A DNA stretch of 64,000 bases, taken from positions 429,099 through 493,098 of the forward strand of contig JXTB01000018.1 of assembly GCA_002914805.1 (NCBI GenBank), in the 5' to 3' direction. Of this stretch, positions 45,147-56,686 are shown in pieces. The notes under the pieces are model-generated. The model did no database searches and was not told the DNA's origin. It worked only from the letters and a program-made list of their open reading frames with translations. The translations under genes were made by a program, and so were the position numbers. Numbering within the stretch: the stretch's first letter is position 1; every line of letters starts with the position of its first letter. This DNA is from Parasponia andersonii. Its lineage: Eukaryota > Streptophyta > Magnoliopsida > Rosales > Cannabaceae.

Positions 45147-45875
45147 GTGGAAGATGATCCAATCAACTTTATACAAGTCAAACAAAGTTCCAATTCTCAA
45201 AAGTGGATTAATGCCATGAATAAGGAGATGAAGTCTATGAGAGACAACGATGCTTGGGATCTCGTCAAATTGCCTGAAGGTTCGAAGTCCATTAGTTGCA
45301 AATGGATATTTAAGATCAAACATGATTCGAAAGGTAATGTAGAGAGATATAAGATACGTCTTGTTATTAAAGGCTTCACTCAGAAGAAAGACATTAACTT
45401 TAAAGAGACTTTTTCTCTAGTTGCTTCGAAGGACTCCTTTAGAGTTATTATGGCACTTATGGCTCATTATGATCTTGAGCTTCATCAGATGAATATTAAA
45501 ACAGCATTTCTCAATAGTGATATTGATGAGATAATATATATGGTGCAACCAGCAAACTTTGTATTAGGAGATCTAAAGTCTATGGTATGCAAACTCAAGA
45601 AGTCCATCTATGATCTCAAGCAGGCTTCCCGTCAATGGTACCAAAAATTTCATGAAGTAATCATCTCGTTCAGTTTTGAGGTAAATCATATTGATGATTG
45701 TGTATACTGTAAGTTCAATGAGAGTAAGTTTATCTTTCTGGTACTTTATGTTGATGATATACTACTGGCAAGTAGTGAGATAGGCTTACTACACGGCACT
45801 AAGAGATTTCTTACTAAGAATTTCGAAATGAAAGATCTTGGAGTCGCCTCTTTTGTATTGGGTATACAGATATAA
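45147..45875 (+). pseudogene. Copia reverse transcriptase
   Basis: An open 242-codon segment covers the core of copia RT: ISCKWIFKIKHDSKGNVERY, LVIKGFTQKKDINFKETFS, then LHQMNIKTAFLNSDIDEIIY. Motif A is normally MDVKTAFLNG, so its catalytic Asp is Asn here. Later come KKSIYDLKQASRQWYQKF and the catalytic YVDDILLAS (~45747). The frame stops at 45873 (TAA), before RNase H. The YVDD box is intact but the motif A loss should abolish polymerase activity. Confidence 0.9.
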
Positions 45876-46650
45876 CGAGATCGCTCTCGGGGTATCTTTG
45901 GGTTATCACAAAAGAGCTATATTGAGAGGGTGCTCAATCGATTTGGTATGGATAAGTGTACATCAACGGGCACTCCAGTGTCTAAGAGAGATAAATTTAG
46001 CCTAAGCTAAAGGCCCAAGAATAATATTGATAACAAATCTATGCAACAGTTTCCTTATGCTTCGGTAGTAGGGAGTCTGATGTATGCTCAGGTATGTACG
46101 TGTCTGGATCTTGCATTTATAGTTGGCATGTTGGGCAGATATATAAGTAACCCTAGGGTGGATCATTAGAAGGCAGCAAAGAGGGTTATGAGGTACTTAC
46201 AGAGAACAAAGGAATACATGCTCACTTATCAGAGATCAGATATTTTGGAGATCATTGAGTACTCCGACTCTGATTTTGTGGGATGCCTAGATAGTAAAAG
46301 ATCTACATCTGGCTATGTCTTTCTTTTAGTTGGAAGAGCTATTTCCTAGAAGAGTGCTAAGTAGATACTTGTAGTTACTTTAACTATGGAAGCAGAATTC
46401 ATAGCTTGTTATGAGGTATCTAATTAGAGACTATGGCTACGAAACTTTGTCACCGGGTTGCATATAGTAAATGGCATGGAAAGGCTATTAAAACTTTATT
46501 ATGACAATAACTCGACAATCATATATTTTAATAGCAATAGGAGCTCATCAAATTCAAAGCACATTGACACTAAACTCCTAGCTATAAGAAAAAGAGTTCA
46601 GAGTCGCTTAGTATCAATTGAGCATATCGGATGATACCGGATCTGCTCAC
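45876..46650 (+). pseudogene. Copia RT thumb and RNase H remnant
   Basis: Across frames: an LSQKSYIERVLNRFGMDK-like stretch (~45900-45957), a YASVVGSLMYAQVCTCLDLA stretch (~46056), then the RNase H motifs EYSDSDFVGCLDSKRSTSGY (~46257) and TMEAEFIACYEVSN (~46385), and a KHIDTKLLAIR tail (~46558). Several TAG stops interrupt it. The remaining ~580 bp to the 3' LTR are non-coding. They contain a stray PPT-like TTTTAGTGGGAGTTTG at 46722. Confidence 0.8.
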
Positions 46651-47227
46651 CAAAGGTTTACCACCTAAGGTCTTTCACGAATACTGCTCATATGGGTATT
46701 GAATTTTTGGATGGTGTACAATTTTAGTGGGAGTTTGTAATTTGGTTTAGATACTTATTGTGTAACGCTTGTTTATGTTTGTATACTGTAGTATTTTGGT
46801 TGAAGATGGTTTTTATTTTAGGCTCTACTCATTATATATTAAACGATGTATTTCATATTTTGCTTTCCCATTGTGGTTAACAATAAAGTTTGCAGTGATG
46901 CACTAAAGAAGAAAGATTAAAATCGATCTCAATAAAGTTTAAGGAGGACCAATTGGAAATAAGCACGGTAAATCACATTGCGAGTAATTTCTATACTACA
47001 TTCTATACTCGATTTGTGTCATTTGGGTGTATTAGTACGGTGATCATTAAAGGTTCTAGTTACCATCCAAATAAGTGCAATGACGAGCGCTTTAGTTTTA
47101 TACTGATATGCCTGATGGACGAGATTGCAACTTCGGGAATATTCAGAAATAATATGGCATATTCATGGCCATACTTCAGCCTTGCAATATAATTATATTT
47201 GGTACATATGTGACCCAAGTGAGAGAT

Positions 47228-47716
47228 TATTAGGAAATTTTATTTCCTATATTGGGCCACATATTTTAACAATTTTATCAAGCTATATTATTCTTAAGTA
47301 GACCTAATAAATAATTAAATAAAGCTGGGTCAGAATATCCAACTGGGTATAGATACTAATATGGATATCTTATTACTCACATAGTTGGGTTTGATAGATA
47401 CACAACATAGACTATTTAAAGAACCTATTAGAATTATGATCCTTGTAGGCAAAATTTCACGTACGCTCAATTCTTCGTAACCCACCATCAATTATAGAGA
47501 ACTTCATCTGAGTGACATTATGGTTTAAGCTGTAGAAGATCAAAATCCTCTAAACATCATCTCTTGTTCATGCTTCTGCCTTCGATTTCTCTATCGCTAA
47601 TCATCTACAAATTAATCATGAACTCAAGTATATTCAATAAACATTAGCCCGTCAATTAAGAACGAATGATTTAGAATTTGTAATTAGTTTATATGCAATT
47701 CTATTATAATCAAACA
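47228..47716 (+). repeat. 3' LTR of the copia element
   Basis: Preceded by a purine-rich CCAAGTGAGAGAT (PPT, ~47215-47227). It begins TATTAGGAAA (from TGTTAGG) and ends CAAACA. It is parallel to the 5' LTR with visible substitutions throughout, which argues against a very recent insertion. Confidence 0.9.
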
Positions 47717-48134
47717 TGACATTCACGTAGAATGAATAGGTGAGTGCTTATTTTAATAAATTAAAATTAATAAATATATTTTATTTTATTTTATATTTTG
47801 GTGGGGGACTTATAATAAATGGAGTCAAGTTGGTCATATTGACATATTGTATATAGTCTAAATTTCATGTTGGGAAACTCCAAAGTCTCCGTCCAATATA
47901 ATAAGTAGGTGCTTATAAATTATATATAAACCCACTTGCACGAGTAAAAGCATCCAAAATATAAAACTAAGAACATAGAAAAGCAGCATTGCCATGTGGT
48001 GCATGTAAATACATATGTTATTATATATTTATATGCTAAGCTCATACTATTTTTTTTCTATAAATACCATCCATTATATTCCTTTCTTCTCTTCATCAAT
48101 ACCAAACCCCAGTCTTTGTACCGATCGATCATAG
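47717..48134 (+). promoter_or_regulatory. Proximal promoter and 5' UTR of the first lipoxygenase gene
   Basis: Only 418 bp separate the copia 3' LTR from the ATG. A TATA box, CTATAAATAC, lies at 48059-48068. Transcription would then start around 48090-48100 and leave a ~40-nt leader. The region is otherwise AT-rich. I see no cis-element I can name with confidence. Confidence 0.7.
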
Positions 48135-51100
48135 ATGTTGCTAGGCAAACTGATGAGCTCATTAAGCGGTGAGAATGGGGATAATAATAAGAAGATCAAG
48201 ATGACAAAGAAGATAAAAGGAAGAGTGGTGTTGATGAAGAAGAATGTTTTGGATTTCAACGACTTTCATGCCTCCATTATCGATCGAGTTCATGAGTTGT
48301 TCGGCAATGGCGTGTCCTTGCAGCTCATTAGTGCCGTTCATGGAGACCCTGGTAAGTCATTTTCTCCCCTTAATTAAACATTTCTTTCGAAGCTTTTACT
48401 TTTTTATGCCTTGTACTTTTGGCGTCTAGTTTTGTAATTTTTATTATCTTGTTTTACGTATTAAAAAATATACATGTATTTAATGTATTTATATTACTTT
48501 ATTATTCTCTGCTGTTACTTTATTGGATATAACGTGGTGTAGATAATTAATTAAATGAAAATTCTTTGCGTATGCTACATAAATGATTCCCTCGGAAAAA
48601 GAAGTGAAAAAAGAATGTTAAATGTTGTAAAGATTCATGACACATTTACTGAAATATAATCAAAAAGTGAAGTAATCGGAGTAATGAGTACAAAATATAT
48701 GATCTGAACTTCAAATTTATCAGAGAAGGAATTATAAGATAACCTTTCACATTCTCAGTTTCATTAAGCTTTGAAGTACGTAGGAATAAAATGAGATAAT
48801 TACCAAAATATCATTATTTGTGGACATATTTTTCATTTTTGTGGAAATAATTGTTTTATCCAAATCATAATCGGAAATGAGATTCCGACAATTAGACCTC
48901 CTTTGAAACATATTCCCTAAAAATTAAGTATGTGTTTCCTAATTTTTAATTGGAATCTCACATTTTAATAGACAAAACAAGCAAGCAAGGAAACGGCGTA
49001 GATCATTCTCATTCCTTTCATTCAATGATTGTTATACATAAACTGCCAATTTCCATCATAGGAGGAGAAGGGGGGAAAAATGGTGGGAAAAAAAGTTTAA
49101 AAAAAAAATCATAAGCCTCCACCAGAAAAAAAATTCAGAATGCTCCACCATTTTCTAATATTTTGAAAAAAAAGAAGAGGAAAGTTTTAATACGATATGA
49201 AAAAGATAAATTATATATGATAAATATCCTTATATATATATATTTGAGTATATATATATATTTATACACTTCATTTTAGTAAATGTACCTTTTATATATA
49301 TATATATATATAATCAAATAGTTGAAGGGCACTAATCCAGTTTTTTTTTTTACCAACACATAGGTATCATTTTGGCTAATAAAAATTTATTATGTATATT
49401 TTTTTATTGTAAAAAGTATGAGAGAAAAATAACATTAATGATATATATCTTTTCATACATTTCATTATATCTATTGAATTACCATTAGATAATGATTTAA
49501 TAACTAAAAAAAATACCTACACATAAGTAAAAAAAAAAAACTCTACTCGAATGACGATATATCATTTTTTTACAATTTGTATATTTGATGATATGTTAGG
49601 TACATTTATATCATATAATTTAAAATGAGTATCAATTCATATATTGGAAATATCTATTGACATACAGTACTGTATCTAGTTTTTAGACTAAGTATATCAT
49701 TTTTCATATGCATAAGATCAGTTTATATAAGTTATATATCAACTCGTATATTTAGCTATTACAACAATAAAAGAGAATCTACTACGGATTATAATGAAAT
49801 GAGGTGTCAAAATCAGGTATTATGTTAAAGCCCCGCTATGAAAATATTACCCTTCGTAAACTATAAGGCCCAATGGCCCATTGCTTTTTTCTTCGCCCAT
49901 GAATTCCTTCAACCCCGTCCTCCATTACGTTTACGTGTGTGTGGAATACGCTGAAACTTGATCAAATTCAACTAAAATTTTCCCGTAGATTTCATATAGC
50001 TTTTCACTTACAGCTCTTGAACTTGAGTTCTGGGTGTTTTTTTTTTTTGTTTTTAATAGCAAATGGGTTTAAGGGGAAGCTCGGGAAACCGGCGTACCTG
50101 GAGAACTGGATTACTACACTCACCTCCATAACAGCCGGCGACTCTAAATTCAATGTGACCTTTGAGTGGGACGATGAAGTTGGAGTACCAGGAGCTTTCA
50201 TCATCAAAAACAATCACGACAATGAGTTCTTCCTCAAGACTCTCACCCTCGAAGATGTCCCGGGTGAAGGTCGGGTCCACTTCGTCTGCAACTCTTGGGT
50301 CTACCCTGCTGACAATTACAGCTACGACCGCATTTTCTTTAGAAACAAGGTATAAAATGAAAAGCCCATATCGAAATATGTTAGTTTAGTACTTCCCAAA
50401 GCTTGAAAACTGGTAAGAAAATAAAAATGAAGAGTGTCTATAACATGTTCGAAGAAATTACTCAAAGAACTTCTTTTGTTATGAATTTTGTGTTTGTGAG
50501 GTTGTGGATTTATGTATTGTACAGACTTATCTTCCGAGTGAAACACCAGCGCCATTGCGCAACTACAGAGAGCAGGAACTGATAAACTTGAGAGGAAATG
50601 GAACAGGGGAGCTCCAAGAGTGGGACAGAGTCTATGATTACGATTACTACAACGATTTGGGTGACCCTGATAAGGGTCAACGATATATTCGCCAAACGCT
50701 TGGTGGGTCTAGTGAGTTCCCTTATCCTCGTAGGGGAAGAACTGGTAGAGCTCTCACAAAGACAGGTTAGACATTTGATGATCTTGTAATCTACTTATGG
50801 GTTAGTCCTTTTATTTATTTATTTATTTTTTTTGGGTCCATTAGAAACGAGCAAAGTGGGAATTTTCTGATGTGATTGTATAATCTGACAGATCTCAAGT
50901 GCGAGAGTAGGATGAGTCTTCTTATGAGTATAAACGTTTATGTTCCACGAGATGAACGATTTGGCCACTTGAAGATGTCGGACTTCATTGCTTATGGACT
51001 TAAGGCTTTGGCTCAAGTCATTAAACCTGGGTTACGGTGTAAATTTGACGATACCCCAGGAGAGTTTGACACCTTCCAAGATGTACTTGACATGTATGAA

Positions 51101-53551
51101 GGGGGACTTCCGATGCCTTCAGGATTAATTAAAGATATTAGGGAAAACATCCCACCGGAGATGCTTAAGGAAATCTTTCGAACAGACGGTGAACGTTCCC
51201 TCAGGTTCCCTGTGCCTCATGTCATTAAAGGTATGGGCCGTATGGCATATGTCCTATTATGTTCGGTACTTTCCCTTATTTTGTTTTGTTTTTTTTTTTT
51301 TTGGATTATCAACTAGAGACTGCATACCAGTCCTTTCATACTTACAAATACATATATCTGTACACTCACGTGTGTATATATTCTAATCTAATTGTGATGT
51401 CTTGATAAATTTGGGCAGCGGATACGTCTGCATGGAGGACTGATGAAGAATTTGCGAGAGAAATGCTGGCTGGAGTGAACCCTCTTATCATTCGTCTCCT
51501 CCAAGTAATTTTAATATCCCATATTAGTTTCCTGACTAAAACTGTCCGTAATGGATCAAAAGAGAAGTAAAAATTTTATTCTCTGTTCTGAGGTTTAAAG
51601 TTACTTCTATTTCTCCATCTTTATAGCAGACAATTGCTGGTTCCTACCTTTAATTGTTTATCTTCTCCAATTTAACTACAGGAATTCCCACCAGCAAGCA
51701 AACTGGATCCTGAAATGTACGGTAATCAAACTAGTACAATTACTGAAGCACACATCAAGAATAACTTGGATGGGCTCACTGTATATGAGGTACTGTTCCT
51801 ATATTGATTTTTCAGACATCGAGTTTCGAATGTAGCGTGCAGTTAAAGTTAACTGATACGTTCTTACCTCAAATATTAATGCATTTCCAAATTTTCTTGC
51901 TGAATAGGCTCTCAAGAACAAGAAGTTACTTATATTGGATCACCATGATGCATTTATGCCATACCTGCGGAGGATAAACACAACTGCGACGAAGACTTAT
52001 GCCAGCAGAACAATCCTTTTCCTGAAAACTGACGGAACTTTAAAGCCATTGGCCATTGAATTAAGCTTACCGCATCCAGATGGTGATCAATACGGTGCAG
52101 TTAGCAAAGTATGTACACCAGCTGAAAAAGGTGTTGACGGCACCATTTGGCAACTGGCAAAAGCTTATGCAGCTGTAAATGACTCTGGCTATCATCAGCT
52201 TATTAGTCATTGGTAACTAAACTCTAAGAATGTTTGAGCAAATAATTTTGGTTTCTATGTTTTGGCAGTGGCTCTTAATTTTTGGGCTTTCTACAGGTTG
52301 AATACGCATGCTGTGATTGAGCCATTTGTCATAGCAACAAACCGGCAGCTCAGTGTGCTCCACCCAATTTACAAACTCTTAGAGCCACACTTCCGTGACA
52401 CCATGAACATTAATGCACTTGCCAGGCAGACTCTTATTAATGCCGAGGGCATTCTAGAGTCAACAGTTTTTCCAGGAAAGTATGCCATGGAAATGTCTGC
52501 AGTAATTTATAAGAACTGGGTTTTAACTGAGCAAGGACTTCCAACAGATCTCATTAAGAGGTAAATCTTGCAAGTCTAGAGCATTGTTAGAAAATTATTG
52601 TTTATTAGTTATTTGGCATTAGAAGTATGTATAAATGGTAAATGAGTATCCATTGGAGAAACCGTTCGTAAGAAAATGCTTTAACACAATACAATCAGCA
52701 AGTCTGTCCATAAAACTTAAGAAAATGCTCTCCAAACACAGGATGCCTATGGTTAAGCTCTCATTTTAATGACTTAATATGCTTTGGCTCTATGTAGAGG
52801 AATGGCAGTCAAGGATCCGAATTGTCCACATGGTCTTCGCCTGGTGATAGAGGACTATCCATTTGCTGCTGATGGACTTGAGATCTGGTCTGCAATTGAA
52901 ACGTGGGTTAAAGAGTACTGCTCTTACTACTACAAGACGGATGACATTGTTCAGAAAGACTCAGAACTCCAGGCATGGTGGAAGGAACTAAGAGAGAAGG
53001 GCCATGGTGACTTGAAAACTGAACCCTGGTGGCCCAAAATGCAGACATGTAAGGATCTAACTGAGACATGCACCATAGTTATATGGATTGCTTCTGCACT
53101 CCACGCAGCAGTCAACTTTGGGCAGTACCCTTATGCAGGCTACCTTCCTAACCGCCCCACGGTAAGCCGGCGGTTCATGCCTGAAAAGGGGACTCCTGAA
53201 TACGATGAGCTTCACTCAGACCCTGATATAGCTTTCTTGAAGACAATTACTGCAGAGGAGCAGACCCTTCTCGGGGTTTCCCTCATTGAGATTTTGTCAA
53301 GGCATGCTTCTGATGAGGTCTACCTAGGACAGAGAGACACCCCAGAGTGGACAGCTGACACAGATCCATTGCACGCCTTTGAGAAATTCGGAAAGAAGCT
53401 TGCTGAGATTGAGAACAGAATTATGAGTAGGAACAATGATAAGAAGCTGAAGAACCGAGTTGGCCCTGTCAAGTTCCCATACACTTTGCTCTGTCCTACA
53501 AGTGAAGAAGGAATTACTGCCAAGGGCATACCAAACAGCATATCAATCTAA
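48135..53551 (+). CDS. LOX: Lipoxygenase, 9-LOX type, upstream tandem copy
   Basis: Lipoxygenases dioxygenate linoleic/linolenic acid to hydroperoxides. Nine exons: 48135-48351, 50060-50349, 50525-50765, 50892-51230, 51419-51504, 51682-51789, 51908-52212, 52297-52560, 52798-53551. All introns are GT-AG, and the spliced frame is open for 867 codons, the usual size for a cytosolic plant LOX. An N-terminal PLAT beta-barrel (~residues 30-165; [17 protein letters not shown]) precedes the catalytic domain. The iron ligands are visible: His523 and His528 (YHQLISHW), His719 and Asn723 (HAAVNFGQ), and the C-terminal Ile867 (NSISI). ESTVFPGKY contains the Thr-Val pair typical of 9-LOX; 13-LOX usually has Cys/Ser-Phe. 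There is no transit peptide (start [12 protein letters not shown]), so a cytosolic location is expected. Intron 1 (1708 bp) holds a MITE. The regiospecificity is inference. Confidence 0.97.
48352..50059 (+). other. Large first intron of the upstream lipoxygenase
   Basis: The donor is G|GTAAGT and the acceptor TTTTTAATAG|C. At 1.7 kb it is by far the largest intron in the gene. It contains TA microsatellites (49212-49261, 49293-49311) and MITE copy 4. ORFs inside are not coding. Confidence 0.9.
49318..49560 (+). mobile_element. TA-microsatellite-associated MITE, copy 4 (in LOX intron 1)
   Basis: Same order as copy 1: GGGCACTAATCCAGTTTT, CATAGGTATCATTTTGGCTA, AACATTAATGATATA, ACCATTAGATAATGATTTAA, ACCTACACATAAGTAAAAA, CTCTACTCGAATGACGA. 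The left side lies just after a (TA)n tract (49293-49311). The right flank is only ATATATC, so that TA tract is short or eroded. It is the most diverged copy. Confidence 0.75.
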
Positions 53552-56500
53552 GCTTCTCTTTTGAAGTTACTATTTGGTGTGTTACTTTTCTTTTTCTTTG
53601 TGAAAAGGGGTAGGCTTAAGATGGAATAAGGGCATTAATTTGTAGTGTTTTTACAGCTTTTACATAACTACATGCATATTTAGTAGTTTCCGTTCAATTA
53701 CAAAGGCCTGAAGCTTGTCCAAATCTGTAATTTGTGGTTAAGATTCTTATTAATGGAGCCAGGAATCATGAAAGATGTTTCCTTCATTGAAAAAATCCCA
53801 TCAAAATGGAGTCAGAGGACAATGAAAGTATGCCATGAAAGGTAGTTCCATTGCTTGTAGTTGTACACCATTTATCATTGCACTGATTATACTTCTATAT
53901 CCATTCATTAAAAATTAGCATGCACTACCACAATACTATCACATACATAATCAACCGAAACCCAGGAACACTTATTTCTTAAAGAGAGGTAAAAACTAAT
54001 AATCAATTAATCTGAAGTCCCTTGGTTTATTAACAACTTTATTTGTTGTTTAATAAGCTTAAAGTTGTCAGCTTATGTTTTTCTTCAAGGTTGGCCTTTG
54101 TTTATAAAACTATCTTCTTGTGCTTTGTGATAGTGTCTAATGCATCATAACTCCCACCTCAATGAAGGACTGAATTGTTCCCAAGTGTCTAATTGTAACG
54201 ATGCGGGGTACTATATCATATATATGATGTGTCAGTTTATCAGACTAATTATAATTATAATTTAGATGAAAATTATGTGAGATCTAATTTATTAATTAGA
54301 ACAATCTAATGATAGACAGACACGGGGTACTATATCATATATATGATGTGTCAGTTTATCAGACTAATTATAATTATAATTTAGATGAAAATTATGTGAG
54401 ATCTAATTTATTAATTAGAACAATCTAATGATAGACAGACACGTAATCGTGGTATTGGACATCTGGTGTCTATAGTATTGGTCGTTATAACATTACTCTC
54501 TTCGTATCTTATCTCGAGAACAAGTCATTAGAGCATTGATTCATTATCTCTTCTATTCGAGAATTTATGAAATTGTTTAATATTTACATTAATTAATGCT
54601 CTTTGATTGGTTTAGTTGCCATCATCGCTTTGGCCAGTGGGGCCTTTGGTGGTTGAGGAATTATATGTCTTTGTTTGGATTAAATCTAATCTTCCTAAAC
54701 AAAATTGTTCCTCCTAGAACTAGAAGGTCTAAGCAGAATCAACTCAGTTTTTTGCCATTTCTCGTCTTTTTCCAATTCCTTATCTCTATTTGATATTTTC
54801 CTTATTACTGATAAGGACACTTTCACTTAAAATTTCAGAATGCGACTTCTTTTCTACATCTTTTGGTCTATTTTGGTAGGCTTGGACCACTTGATCTGCC
54901 CATAGAAAAATGTAATTTCAGCTCTCCTACTCTAATAAGAATATAAGATTATATAATATATAAATATACAATTCAAGCGTTGAACATTGAGATTCAGAAG
55001 ACAGTTTCTGGTCTTTTACAGTAAAAAGAAATTCAAATTATTAAAAATAAAATAAAAATTCCCTTTTCACATCCACCAATCAGCATAGCTTTTCCCTCAG
55101 GACTGAGTTCTGTTGTCTCAGAAAACAAATACTTTCCTTTGCGTTGTTTTGCAAGAAAATATAAGCTTCAAAAGAACAAAATAAGGCGTTTAAGACCTTT
55201 TGATTTTCACAATGACAGATTTTTCATCAAATATGTGATTATGCACAAGAAGTTGTTTATCGTTATTATTTTTTCTATAATTAGTCTATCTAGTTGTCTT
55301 TGCCCTTGTGGACAAACCAAAATCTTACACGATGGAATTTGTAGATATTTATTTTATAATGTGACATGGTACTTGTTTAATAAAACTATCAAAATCTTAG
55401 AGAATGGAATATTTTATTACCTTTAAGCGGGCCCCTATTTACATCACAATTTAAAAAATGCATAATTAATAAGGAGTTGATCCCTAACTCAATACAAATC
55501 GTCAGGTAAAAGAAAATGAATATATTCAAACGGCAAGCAAAAGTACTACAACTGGCATTAGTTGTGCATTATATTTACATTTATTGTGTTCATACCTATA
55601 GACTATAGTCACTGAGCCATATATATTAAATATATATCATTTTTTTATTAGTGTATATATCATTTTTTTATTAGTGTACTTAGTATACGAAAATTAATCG
55701 TTTACCTTGAAAAAAAAGGTTGACTATGTCATACTGATACATGCACTTTATACACATATACATGTATGCTTATTAGCCTTTTCGTACGGACCATCGACGA
55801 TGAACCATATAATATCAAGTTATGGATAAAAATTTTGGAATGTCAATTGAGTATTTCTTGTTCAACTATGTTATGGATGAGATTTATGTAGAGTATAGAC
55901 TTATAAACTTTATAGACATACTCCGTTGAATTATATCACTTAATTATTATTCTATTTTTAGACTTGAAACATTCATTGATTTCGTAGAGAATAAATTTGA
56001 AATAACATTACCCTCCGAGATTAATCATACATAATCCTTCCCTCAAGCATATTTGCCTTTGCTTCTTGATAAATCATCTTTATTCCTTCAACTTAATCTC
56101 TTTGAATAAAGTAAATTTGCAGAACCCAATTAACGGAATACAATTCTTCACCGCCCCCTTTTAAATTTATACCCAAGTGCACCTTTTAGCATCTATTTTT
56201 CCACTTGAAAAAAAAATAAAAAATGTAACGTTTAAGGTAAATCTATGGGCTCAAAAAAGAAAAAGAAAATAAAAGAAAGCATAGAGAAGCTTCACAATAA
56301 TATGGTCAACCCCATTAGAGGACAAGGACATATAACTACGAAGAAGTTTGGTAGTGTCTTTACTATACTATGGTACAATATTAAATAAGAATCCCCATAG
56401 TCTTTTTTTAATAACATAAATAAAATTATAATAAAAGAACAAATTCCCATCTGAACACAAGAAAGCTTCTTAGTCAATACTCAATGTTACTACCTTTTGA

Positions 56501-56590
56501 TGTACACACACATTCACTCACATAGAAACTCCCATTAAATACATAAATACATAACATAAATCCTCTCAACAAACCCCCAAGACTCTTCTT
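53552..56590. other. Intergenic region between the two lipoxygenases
   Basis: The first part is the 3' UTR of the upstream gene; no perfect AATAAA was noted. It includes the 119-bp tandem duplication (54204-54442), a small 24-nt duplication (ATATATCATTTTTTTATTAG, 55627-55675), and otherwise AT-rich DNA. No additional gene is recognised. The ORF at 55139-55426 lacks an ATG and shows no features. Confidence 0.5.
54204..54442. repeat. Near-perfect 119-bp tandem duplication
   Basis: CGGGGTACTATATCATATAT starts at 54204 and again at 54323. The copies run through TAATTATAATTATAATTTAG, GATCTAATTTATTAATTAG and AATGATAGACAGACAC with no difference that I could see by eye apart from the boundary bases. 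It contains the palindromic ATATCATATATATGAT. Non-coding. Confidence 0.92.
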
Positions 56591-56602
56591 TACACACACC
56601 CC

Positions 56603-56686
56603 TATATATATATATATATCTCCCTCACATATATTTAGATATTCGATACTGATCAACCAAGAGATTCTATTGATAGAGAGAACAAG
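56603..56686 (+). promoter_or_regulatory. Core promoter and short 5' UTR of the second lipoxygenase
   Basis: A TATATATATATATATA tract at 56603-56619 follows a CACACACC stretch. There is no ATG between it and 56687, whose context is AACAAGATGC. The first ATG of the transcript is therefore the one opening the extended N-terminus. Confidence 0.6.

Larger units (their letters stand above)
41017..47716 (+). mobile_element. Ty1/copia LTR retrotransposon, defective
   Basis: A 6.7-kb element with 489-bp LTRs. The 5' LTR starts TGTTAGGAAA and ends CCAACA. The tRNA-Met-type PBS follows at once. The internal domain order gag, protease, integrase, RT, RNase H defines Ty1/copia. Flanks are TGGCA (41012-41016) and TGACA (47717-47721), a 5-bp duplication with one change. 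The 3' LTR has lost its initial TG (now TA). Stops and frame breaks are scattered through pol. It ends 418 bp upstream of the first lipoxygenase ATG, in the same orientation. Confidence 0.93.

Noticed and set aside
46722..46737. TTTTAGTGGGAGTTTG resembling a polypurine tract ahead of a copia LTR
   Set aside because: No LTR start follows. The true LTR boundary at 47228 is defined by homology to the 5' LTR.
55139..55426. 95-codon ORF between the lipoxygenases
   Set aside because: It starts with a non-ATG codon, is AT-driven in composition and has no recognisable domain.
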